Below, piece after piece: positions 39,333-50,058 of a DNA stretch of 64,000 nucleotides; the first letter of the stretch is position 1, and the number at the start of each line of letters is the position of its first letter. The stretch comes from Ianthella basta (Eukaryota; Porifera; Demospongiae; Verongiida; Ianthellidae). The position numbers and the translations under genes are program-made. The notes beneath the pieces are model-generated. The model was given only the letters and a program-made list of their open reading frames with translations. It was not told the origin of the DNA and did no database searches. The DNA lies in contig OZ025876.1 in NCBI GenBank assembly GCA_964019415.1, forward strand, positions 2,875,772 through 2,939,771, in the 5' to 3' direction.

Positions 39333-42300
39333 TACATGTGTGTGCATGTGCGTAACTAAATCCTCTTGCCAGTATACATAGATCTAAGACTTGTGCTCAC
39401 TTCTCTTCTCTTACGTACCTCCAACTAGGCTGCAGCTCAGTGAAGCGAGAGACACCAGTCTGAGCTGGCTCCACATCAATGTGCACACGGAGAGGACCTG
39501 GAACACATATACAAACAACACACACACACAGAAGTACTTACCATTCATTGCCATCACGTCTGTAGCACAACTTTGACTTTACATTAGCTTACTTTGAAGT
39601 TGATGTGCAGATGCCATTTGATGGAGGTGTGCCATGGCCTCCCCTCCTGGGTAGTTCAGTGTTGCTGCCCCCAAGAAGCAGATGGAGACAAGGAGGGACA
39701 CCACCATGGAGCCCACCAGGAGGAAGTGGACTGGGAGGTGAAGCTTGTTCTGGCGCCTCCACCTAAAGGAAAGAGCAGACGTGACATGCAATATAGTAGG
39801 TTGTGTATGTGCATTGCCTGTACCGCACCAAATATGGGTGCCTTTTCTCACTGCATTCATATGCACATATATTAAAGGGTGTACATGTGTGTTTTATGCA
39901 TGCTTCAGGTTTCGTTTGTTTTGCATGCTGCTGCCTTACTCACATGTTGGCAGCCCCAACAGCAGCCACCACATTGATGATGGGAAAGGAGTAGACTATG
40001 AATCTAAGCTCCTTGTGAGGCAGAAAAGAGTACAGCAACACAAACAGCAGAGCTGGGCCCAGATGGCCCCAGACCCTCCTCTCCTTCATCACACCCCACA
40101 CAGCCAGGGGGAGGGAGATAAGGCAGGCACGAGGGAGGGCAGAATAAAAGTACCACAGGAAAGGAGAAGTATGTGTTGTGTTAAGGAACATAGATGCAAA
40201 GATGAGGCGCAAAAAAATTCATTGTAAAAATTTTACAATGCATACTGCAAAGCTGCTAGCAATGGTGACTAACAAACTCAAGAAGCAGACTCCAAACAGT
40301 GAAGCTAACATTGTTGAAAGGATACTCCCCACTGTGAGCTCTTGTTTAGTACAGTGTTGTACCACAAGACCTCCCCTTCAGGCCATAGCCATCGACATCA
40401 AAAGTAAGAGTCAACCATCACAGTCACACCTCAGAGGAGATAGGAGTGAAGGCAGCAACCAAATTCATCACATGGCCTCCATCTCTGTACAGTATCATGT
40501 ACTCTTGGAGGTATACAAATACGTACATAACAAGTGGAGTGCATGCGCTACACTGTGGGATGGGCAGTATACAATTAAACTACATTTGTATGTATGTATA
40601 CTGCACCATACATATATTTAGAAACAGGGAACGTTTCGAGCATTGGATGTAGCTTAGAGTCAATAAACACATAGGTCTCCATTAGCTTAAAGTCAGTTAT
40701 ATATGATTAAGGCCTTGTGGCTGCATGAACTGTCCAGTAGTAATTTTTGGCCCTAAGCTTTAACCAGCGCTTGAAAGCCTCCCTGCTTCTGTTATCGGCC
40801 ACATACTGTAGCAATGAGTCTCTATAAGATCATACAGTACGTACATTCCCTGAATAGGGTGAGGTGACATATGAATAAAATATAGAATTAGAATCATGTC
40901 TTGCTAACTGTCAACATATTTACCAATGATTGCCACTCCGGCTGGTATGCAGGTCTTGACACAGTCCCACAGGCTGAGTTGCTGCATTGCCAAGTCACTC
41001 AGGAGAAAGAGCCCAAGGAAAATGGCTGTCTCAGCACGGAAGACAAGTATGGCCACACCAGACATCCAAAGAAACCCTTTATACTGTTGGAGGAGCCTGA
41101 GCCGAAGAGCTAGCAGGACTGGTATAGAGAGGGCGAGGGAATCACCCCAGCACAGCCAATGATAGCTATTCATTACATCTGAAGAAAATTTTAAAGCTAG
41201 AAGTATTAAAACATGTAAGTGCCTCAGAAATGACAGCGCTACATGGAATAACAATCCTGTTCCACTTGTACCAGCCAGTACATACTTACATAGACTGCAT
41301 TTAAGGAGATGTCAGCACCTTTCACAGTACTGATCATACTGTGAAAGGCATTACTTGTTACATACCAAACTAGTGGCCTACATGTACTGATTGTCCACAG
41401 AACCAACTACTGTCACATGTACTCTGCAAAGGAACAAAATAGGCCCTAGAGAGGCTGAGATAATGGTATAATGCACTGCTACAGAGTAATCCATAGCTTT
41501 GTTTAGTGAGATAAAATGAGCCATTACTGCTGACCAGTGCATTACACACTCACGCACCTAGGACCAATGCAAAGGTGTTGGGCAGTGTTCGGGACGCATA
41601 GAAGAGAAAGTGAAACTGCACCATTGTGAGGAGGAAGGCAAAGGAGGAGACAAGGGGGCCCAGCCAGGACCTCACTGCTCGTAGGAAACCGATCAGGGAG
41701 AGACACACCATGCAGCCCAACACACTGCGAACTGGAGGAGAAAACAAAAGGACACTATGCACATCCACTGGTGTAGTAAGTTCATGTCAACCATCCCTTC
41801 ATGTGCCCTTCCCACCATTCCTACTCTTCACACACAAGTGCTTGTAATACATGCCAAGTAAGCTCTCACTTTCATTGGACTCTACTTTTGCAAATTTCAC
41901 AATGCAGTCAGTATTCACTAAATAAATTCTTGTGAAAATTTCATGCTTTACACATCCCATATGTACACGGGAAAACACAGTAAACACACTACATATACAT
42001 TACATATGTTACCACAGTATATAACCACGCAATCATTTGCAAAAATAAAAGCATGAATTACCCTTCCAAAAAGCCATTCATGAAATTTTTGTTACGCACA
42101 AATTAGAGCTTACTGGTATCCAGTACAGAGGAGTTACCATGTAACAACTAATTAAAACATACTGCTACCACTTCAACTGTAATATAAGATATGGGCCACC
42201 AGGGTGTGTGTTCTGACCTAACACCTGGAGAAAGCACTGCATCTGCAGAATATGTCCAACATTATACCCACAATGGACCTCTGTCGCACACACCCAGTAT

Positions 42301-43225
42301 CACTGTCATGGTGGTTTCCACGTCAGTGCTCAATAAACTACCTTAGTGGCTACACCTCAAGCACACTTGCAATGCAATGAATACAGCATCACAACAAGCT
42401 ATCAGGATACAATCCAGTGACAGACGACAGGAGATACAGCTGTGTGGCCTACCTATGTACTGTCCCAGCAGCTTGCTGCCTCCACACATGTTACCAGCAT
42501 ACACCAGTGGTGCCAAGAGAGCAGACACAGCCAGAGGACCAATGAATGATCTTGGAACCACCCCAGGGAATTCATGGTGGTCATACTGTGTGTAAGAATT
42601 GAAAGAGAATCACTATGAGTAAAACAAAGCAACTACTCGCACTCCTTCCTATTAGTAGCCCAACAGATAACAACACAATGACACTGATCCAACATCACAC
42701 ACTCCTTAAGCCATCACTTCTAAAGAAGGCAACAGTCAGCTTCTCAAAAGTTGCTGAAATCAAATCTTCAGCTAATGACACCCACAAGCAGTACCAGTGA
42801 CGCAACCTTGCTGGAAAAAACTTCTGCAATGTAACCAAAACCGTCTTGTGATTTCTGTACACAGTAAATGCTACAGAAGAACACCAGGAGGTTGATTCTT
42901 TGTGTGTATCGTCAGCAGATTCTATAGCTACATATAACATGCAGCTACACCCAGAAGAGTGCACGAAAGACAGAGTAATTTAAACTCTAGATGCTGGAAA
43001 TACGTTGTCTAAGAGGCATACTACATCATCAACTGAACCATGACTTGTTCAGAATAAAGAGTCTCGCCTATGTGCGCATACCTTCTCTAGGTCCGTGCCG
43101 TGGTACAGAATGTCGTGAACTGCTTGCAGGTTGAAGCTCTCCTCCACCTTGGTGTAAGGGCAGAGGACCACGTAACCAGTGCACTGCAGGACCAAAAGCA
43201 CTTCCAAGATAGTTTGCAGCTTCAT
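39009..43225 (-). CDS. ALG12: Dolichyl-P-Man:Man7GlcNAc2-PP-dolichol alpha-1,6-mannosyltransferase (one in-frame TGA)
   Basis: ALG12 adds the eighth mannose to the lipid-linked N-glycan precursor in the ER lumen. Nine minus-strand exons in order: 43225-43082, 42585-42453, 41731-41558, 41178-40924, 40429-40326, 40170-39944, 39762-39593, 39497-39419, 39219-39009; they sum to 1497 nt (498 residues), close to the human length as I recall it. Family landmarks are clear: [112 protein letters not shown]. Many hydrophobic stretches fit the multi-pass fold. Two oddities: a TGA (40400-40398) replaces the Trp expected in VDSYFW, and intron 5 has U12-type signals with a non-AG end. Either a functional gene with a null allele or sequencing error, or an early pseudogene. 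Confidence 0.9.
39242..39331. repeat. (GT)n microsatellite in the last ALG12 intron
   Basis: About 90 bases of GT, 22 bases from the acceptor of exon 9 on the minus strand, so it sits close to the splice site (a CA run as transcribed). Confidence 0.95.
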
Positions 43226-44200
43226 GACACTCTATGCAACTGCTGATAACCAGTATCTTCCAGTAGTTAGGGTATTAGACACACAGACAGCCATTTTACA
43301 TTTCTTTCGCAATCATGTCAAAAATGGCTCTGGCAGACGAAAATTGGAACAACACTTCAGTTTGTGGAGTCAAGTCGAAATGATGGCACTACACTAGGCC
43401 TGTGTGATTTCAGTCGAAGAGTTGCATAAAAAGATAATCTAATCACTCGCGAATGTCAAGGCAATACGGGATATACAGCTACCAGTGGCCAATGCCCTAC
43501 GTTGATAGTCAACCACTTAGCTAGCGCGAGCTATAACCACTCGAGGATCTACCGTGCTAATTAGGTATTTATGGATATACCTAGTGGCATTTGCGGGGAC
43601 CATGAGTTGTCAGTTCATCCACAGAAACCTTCAAAGTGAAAGTGAAAGTGAAAGGTGTGAGGGTGGCAGGGGACGTCCTGTATTAAAGGTAGTTAGCTAT
43701 TTCCCCAAAACTATGTGTAACGGAGCCTTGAGGAAGACAGAACATTAAGGTCATGTGGATGCAAATGCTGCAGCGAGGATCGAGTTTAGTAACTAAGTTT
43801 ACGTCTCAAGTAGCTAGCTATCTAGCTAGTTAGCTAGCCTGTAGCTAAACAAAGCAGTCAAAAGCAGAATAAGATGGACCTTCGAAGTAGCTATGGGTCA
43901 CATTTTATCTACTGCTTGTATACTGCAAAGTTTGGTATTTCAAGTTAGTTGATTTCAGCAGCCACAATTGTACAAATGTGTAGCTGCAGTGGCTGAATAA
44001 TTATGTGTAAGCTGACTGTGAAAACTGACTGCCATATTTGGCAGTGGGCATGTAGTGTAATGCACATGTATCTCATACACATGCACACTGTTGGCTTATT
44101 ATTTCCTGTAATGCATCATATTGCCTCATATTACCATCATATTATTATCATTTCCTGTACACAATCTCATTTCCGGTTAGCATGCTTGCACACACATCAC
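43226..44200. other. Upstream region of ALG12
   Basis: Contains the ALG12 5' UTR and promoter by position. A moderately CpG-containing stretch lies at about 43300-43560, and CTAG/TAGCTAGC simple sequence at about 43810-43845. No other gene is seen. Confidence 0.45.
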
Positions 44201-44238
44201 GTGCCTGTACAATAGCTGTTGTCCCATTGTTCCTTTTT
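44201..44238. repeat. 38-bp direct repeat, left copy
   Basis: It reads GTGCCTGTACAATAGC then TGTTGTCCCATTGTTCC and five T. It matches 49881-49918 with one mismatch. The two flank a 5.64-kb block of mobile DNA, like a target-site duplication. Confidence 0.85.
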
Positions 44239-45560
44239 GGGGCGCCGAAGGCCCTGACAACGGTGGCTCACTCTACTGATCCACATGTTCTTGAGTGTCT
44301 CCCCTCTCTGCAGGACCCGTCTTACCTGAAGGCTTCCTATCTTGATCCAAAGGCTGTGGAGCGGTTCCAAACAGCCGTTGCCCAGTGCAGAGCCGAGCCA
44401 TACACCCCTAAGAAGCCGCAGGTGCTTGCCAAGTGTAAGAAGCTGGCGAGAGAGAAGCAGGTGCAGGATTGGGAGAACCATCTCAGCCAGCTCACTGTCC
44501 AGAATGGTCTTTTAGACATCCTCCCTCTTGGTGCAGAAGACCACCTCTGGCAGCGCTTCCTCACAGGAATGCCAGCGGGTCAGCTGTCCTTTATACTGAG
44601 GGCAAGCTGCGACTGTCTACCATGCCCAAGCTCCCTGGTCCAATGGGGTTACTCACTTAACCGGAAGTGCCCTCTGTGCAATGGCCCCCTCTGCAATGTG
44701 CAACACGTGTTGAATTGCTGCCCAACAGCCCTGACTGATGGCAGGTACACATGGCGACATGACTTGGTGCTCACCGCCCTACTCCCATTCTTGCAGAGGT
44801 TTAATCCAGAAGCCTCCGTCTATGCAGACCTGCCGGATCACAGAGCATGTGAATCTCCTCCAGCAACCATTCCCCCCACCATCATTGGGACCACCGCTTG
44901 GCCGGATCTCTTTATTGTGGGTGGTAAGCGTGCTACCATGTTAGAACTCACTGTGCCCTGGAACAACCTCACCAGCATCAAGAATGCTAGAGCCCGGAAG
45001 CAGGGGAAGACCAACTACCAGCTTTTGGCTTTGGACCAATCTGCCCGGGATTACCAAGTTCAGCTGCTGACAATTGAGATTGGCTGCCTAGGCCACTACA
45101 CGCACGAGGCCTATACAGCTCTAAGGCTTGCTGCCCCCCAGAGCAAAGCCTCTGACAGACGTACGTAAAGCTCTGACCGACACGGCTAAAGCAGCCATCT
45201 CTGGGAGCTACATTATCTTTTCAGCCCACAAATCACCCTGGAACCCAGGTGCCAGTTGCCCTAATGGAGACTGAGCCCCAATTGACCGCCAAATATGCCC
45301 ATCAATCACTATTTTTCTTGTAATGTTATGTTTATAGCGTATTGTTCACATGTAGCACTACCATCCCCTTACTTATCCATGTATTACTTGCCTATATATA
45401 TCCCCCAAATTGTATCCCCATGCAGTCCTTTTGTTCCCCAAAGTTATGTTTTCCCCATTTTGTTCCCTCTAGCTTTTTCTCACCCTTACCTTGCCAGGGC
45501 ATTCCCTAGCAATGCAGTCCCTACTGCTTAGCAACCTGTAACCCTGTGTCCGAGGTTCTA
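44239..45560 (+). mobile_element. 5'-truncated LINE with restriction-like endonuclease
   Basis: The open frame through 45168 encodes only the C-terminal part of a LINE protein: KARE-type basic linker (LARE KQVQDWENHL), a Cys/His finger (KCPLCNGPLCNVQHVLNCC), and an endonuclease core with AWPDLFIV, a Glu in MLELTVPW, and a downstream Lys (KQGKTNYQLL), matching the PD...(D/E)xK pattern. It differs from the LINE at 34340. Its ATG at 44182 lies in flanking DNA, so that start is accidental. The 3' border is uncertain. Confidence 0.72.
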
Positions 45561-45629
45561 ACCCTTTTCTATCACACCATTATCACTGATTGTATACCCC
45601 TGTTTTAATAATGATGTGGTCCCCCCCAC

Positions 45630-46250
45630 TATTAGGTATTCGTATGGTTTCATGTTCGTAATGGACTATGTATGTCAGTATATTTCGGGCAATTCAAGAT
45701 GGCGGCGCTCGAGGTCTACCCTTTACAAGACTCGCAATCATCTGTGTTCGCATTTCGCCGACTATCTGTTAAACGAAATTAGGACATAAGTATGTGCTTA
45801 CACGTTAATACTAGCAAGAAGCCTATTGAAAGACTCTCCTGTGAGATATAGCTCCAAATATCACGAAGACCGAGCGACGGGCATTTTAAAATGGCGGCGC
45901 TCTGAGACGAGTCGCTATTGACTTACTAGATTTCAACTTCCTCTCTTGCCTAGTACTTTAGTTGCTTGGAGGGGGGTTTGAACCATTTTCCATTATAATA
46001 TACCAACGCAAAGAGGTTCCTTGGACGAATTGGCTTGAGTTTCAAACCGAAAAGCCTGATATATTGCGAATGATGGAAACTACCCTCGTGGAGTTCGTTT
46101 AAACAGTGGAACAGCGCGGCGCACTTTAGAAAGTCATGGCACCGAAGTGTGCGAAGGTTAGTACTCATAGAGGAATCGAAGTTACACTGTGGGCAGGCAA
46201 CATGCGCTGTAATGTCCCTCCATTTACAATAGACACAGCTAGCTAGCTAG
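45630..46250. mobile_element. Dispersed repeat X, copy 2 (interrupted)
   Basis: Starts with TTAGGTATTCGTATGGTTTC like 18835, contains CAAGATGGCGGCGCTC (matching the CpG-decayed AAATGGCAGCGCTC of copy 1) and a second ATGGCGGCGCTC near 45891. Its end phrase reappears at about 49855 after the next LINE, which apparently inserted into it. It is CpG-rich, unlike copy 1. Confidence 0.5.
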
Positions 46251-46329
46251 CGCGCTCTGTGTCTAGCCACCCTCCCCCTCCCTACCCCCCCCCCTCTCTC
46301 TCTCTCTCTCTGTGTGTGGGGGCGGGGCT

Positions 46330-49300
46330 GAAAAATGGCTGCCCTCCCCAAGTAAGTATCTCCTGAATTTCCTCTGGCTATTGGCGAACCGCGCGGTGCA
46401 TCCTTGATGGCACCAGCTGCGGAGGCTACGTATAGGCAGCGGAGACACTGTGGCAGAGGGAAGCGTTCGATGGACGCAGTTGTAAGAAGAAAGGCCAGCC
46501 GGGCAGCCTGGAGGGCGGCAGCTGGTAGCTGGAATAGGCTGCGGTCCTGGAGCGAGAAGCGTGCACACCTTCAAACGTGTACCACAGCGAAGGAGATCCT
46601 GGCTCAGGTGGGTGACGTCCCTGAGCGTCGCGCAATTCCAACAGCGCCGGTCGAGAGTGGTTATGGAAGAAAGCCTAAAGTGTTTTGTCCAAGAATCGTC
46701 ACCAACGTCGCGACTTACAACGTTCGCACTCTAAAGGCCAAGTGGAGACAGCAAGAGCTAGTTGGATTTCTAGAGAAGAAGAGAATCGATGTGTGTGCTA
46801 TCCAAGAACACAGGATTTGTCATTCTAACAGCCATAGTCCGAGCTCCTACACTAGAGTTTTGCATTTACCAGGCGGATGGAGGTTAGTTACTCACACTAC
46901 GGATGATAGTGGTTCAGGAGGTATAGGGTTTCTGGTGTCTCCAATAGCCTTCAAATGTCTTGATAGAGTAGAATACAAGTCAGATAGAGTCATGCGACTC
47001 CAGTTTTCTGGCCACACTAAAGGAGCTCCTAGGACTCATCTGGTTTGTGCCTATGCCCCTACCAATGTAGCTGACTCGGCTACTAAAGATCTCTTCTACT
47101 CACAGCTACATCAGACCATAGATCCCTTACCTAAGAGAGACTGTCTCTTTGTTCTTGGTGATATGAATGCACGACTTGACTCCCGTTTCTGTAAGTTCCC
47201 AATACACTCAAGTGCCTCTGACAATGGAGAACGAATGGCTGAGTTTATAAAGGAGCAGGGCCTATTCTCTGCCCAGTGTGCCAAAGATAAACCTCACAGA
47301 CAGTGGTACACCCATTGTGGACCACAAGGATTTCAATCCAGAATCGACCATTGCCTTACAAGACGTAAGTTTGCTAGCTCTGTACTTGACTGTCAACTAT
47401 ACCGTGTGGTTGCTCCAGCATCAGACCATCGACTAATGAAAATTAGAGTGACCATGAAGTTAGCTACTCCAAAGAAGACCAACAGGGTGCCCTCCTTAGA
47501 TTATGCAAGGTTGAAGGAGGCCCCCATAGCTGAGTTAGTGGAGTCTGATGTTTGTGCTGCCACTGGGGATACACCATCTTATACGAGCTATTTGTTGCTG
47601 CTGCCAAAACTGCATGTGAAACTCATCTTCCAGCCAAACCACGATTTGTACCTTCCAAGCCTTGGTTAGACACTGACATCATCACAGCGTGTGATCTGGT
47701 AGTGGAGGCTCAAAGAACATACAAGGACGTGAGAAGTGATGACTCAAAACAAAAGATGGCTGATGCAACAAAATCTCTAGCACAACTGTATGTAGACAAA
47801 GAGGAGGTGTTCTACGCAAGTATGGCCAGTGAGGTGGAGCAGGCTAGCAAGGATGGAAAGCATAGTGCTGCATGGAAAGTGATTGATCGAATGACAGGGA
47901 GGAAGTGTAGACAAGTTTGTAGCATTGCAGCAGACTCTCAGCAGGATAGACTGACTCTATGGCGTGACCACTTCATGCGGCTTTTAGCATCTAAACCACC
48001 AGAGGTTGCTCTGTCAGTGCTGCAAGTGCATGAGGGTATGCTGCCTATTGATGAGGGTTCCATCTCACTAAATGAAATAGCGACTGCCGCCTCACAGTTG
48101 AAGACAGGAAAGGCCTGTGGCATGGACTCTATTCCACCCGAGCTGCTTAAGCTCACTGGCATACACAAGATCCTGTTGCCAGTACTGAATCAAACATTTG
48201 AGACTGGAGTGGTGCCTGATGAATGGAAGGTGTCTAGCATCATTTCCATCTTCAACAAGGGAGATGCCTCAGTGTGTGCAAACTATCGGGGTATTGCACT
48301 CATGTCACTCGCTGCTAAACTGTACAACAGGATATTGCTCAATCGTATCCAACCACATGTTGAACCCTTGCTGCGACCCAATCAGAATGGGTTTCGCATA
48401 GGCAGATCAACTGTCCAACATATCCTAGCCCTACGGTGAATCGTTGAAGAGTGTACAGTGAGGCAGGAATGCCAGTGTGTGGTTACATTCATTGACTTTT
48501 CAAAAGCATTTGACTCCATCTCGAGAACCAGAATGGAAGAAGTCCTGTACAACTATGGTCTCTCCACCAAGATAGTAACTGCAGTAATGTCGATGTACTC
48601 AGGAACAGCCGCACGAGTGGTCACTGCAGATGGTTGCAGTGCAGACTTTCAGGTGGAAGCAGGTGTCCTACAAGGCGATACACTGGCCCCCTACCTGTTT
48701 GTCATTGTTGTGGACTATGTCCTCAGAGCTGCTATTCCAGATGACAGTGTTGGATTCATGATCCAAAAGCGCCTATCGCGTCGACACCCAGCCAAATATG
48801 TGACAGATTTGGACTTCACAGACGACATCGCCCTCCTGTCTGGCACCATGGCCAACGCACAGACCCTACTCACAGCAGTTGAGGAAAATGCGGCTGCTGT
48901 TGGCTTGCACATCAACATGAAGAAGACCAAGTACATCAGAATAGGTGACTTTCTGGCGACACTCACCCTACACTGAGAGTGAGTGGTGGGGGAATTGCTG
49001 AGGTAGCTGATTTCAGGTACCTTGGCAGCTGGATTATGTCATCAAACAAGGACTTTGTGGTACGCCGTGCATGTGCATACGAAGCAGCAAACAAATTGTG
49101 GAGGGTGTGGAAGTCTGGGTGCAGTCGTAACACTAAGATCAGAGTATTCAGAGCCACAGTAGAGAGTGTTCTGCTTTATGGAGCAGAACCTGGACCTTGA
49201 CTGAGCAGCTGACATTGAGAATCTGTGGCACCTACTCTAACTTGCTACGCAAAGCCCTGAACGTGCACTGGAGAGATCGCATCACTAATGCAGAGCTGTA

Positions 49301-49691
49301 CGGAGACCTACCACGAGCAGATGACATCATACGAGACCAGCGCCTACATTTTGTTGGGCATGCTGCTCGCTGCATTAAAGACAGATACCAACCAGTGGCA
49401 GACCTAGTATTCTGGCAGGGCTCAGGTCCTATGCGAAGGGGGCAGGGAAACAGAAGGACATTCCTCAAAACAATCATTAGTGATCTGGGAGGACATATGA
49501 CTGCTGCAGAAATCTCAAGATGTGCTGCTGACAGAGACGAATGGAGGAAGTGAATCAACTAGCTACATAGGCCATGCAACTACCAACTTACTGATATTGC
49601 ACAACTTTCATTGGACATGTGTACACTATAGCTTCTTGTATGTAGCCCCGGTGCTGTAATAGGCCGACGTATGTATGTATGTATGTATGTA

Positions 49692-49722
<31 letters not shown>

Positions 49723-49740
49723 ACGTGTGTGTGTGTGTGC
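46330..49740 (+). mobile_element. RTE-like non-LTR retrotransposon, nearly full length
   Basis: A CT-rich stretch and the leader motif AAAAATGGCTGCC (46331-46343) precede an endonuclease-reverse transcriptase frame that ends at 49553. The 3' end leads into a (TATG)n then (TG)n tail (49672-49740). Clade assignment is from motif style only. Confidence 0.78.
46404..49553 (+). pseudogene. LINE endonuclease/reverse transcriptase polyprotein, broken
   Basis: The first part has an EEP endonuclease: VATYNVRTL, CAIQEHRI, GGIGFLV, VCAYAPTN, FVLGDMNARL, and PASDHRLM (46710-47440). After a frame change near 47540-47560 the reverse transcriptase follows: GKACGMDSIPPELLKL, NYRGIALMSLAAKLYNRIL, QNGFRIGRSTVQHILAL, FIDFSKAFDSISR, AGVLQGDTLAPYLF, and the active site LDFTDDIALLSG near 48810-48842. 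A TGA at 48437-48439 interrupts the frame just before FIDFSKAF, another frame change lies near 48960-48975, and a third near 49195. The last part (LHFVGHAARC) is typical of LINE C-termini. Dead copy. Confidence 0.82.
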
Positions 49741-49880
49741 CCTTTTGACCTTTCCTTAGACTTCTAGCTGTTTCTTGCATCCTGGGGTCACCGTACTAAT
49801 GCTGAGGTGATGCTAAATGGCATGATCAATTAGTTACCTTAAAATAACAATTTGGCAAGTAGTTCGAGTTCAGGGGCGCC

Positions 49881-49918
49881 GTGCCTGTACAATAGCTTTT
49901 GTCCCATTGTTCCTTTTT
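49881..49918. repeat. 38-bp direct repeat, right copy
   Basis: One mismatch to 44201-44238. It lies in the 5' region of the first hydrolase gene, 140 bases before its ATG. Confidence 0.85.
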
Positions 49919-50058
49919 CTGTTTGCACGTATATCTGTGTATATTGTTGCTAATAACGGATTTCGGTGTGATCGGTCCAAGTATCTGAGGCGAGAAGCGT
50001 TACAGGCAGGCCACAACATTCCATTAGGAGGACTCGAGGAAGGAACCAAGCGGACATC

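Noticed and set aside
39940..40227. Plus-strand open frames across the ALG12 exons (39594-40227)
   Set aside because: They are antisense to well-supported ALG12 exons and match no family.
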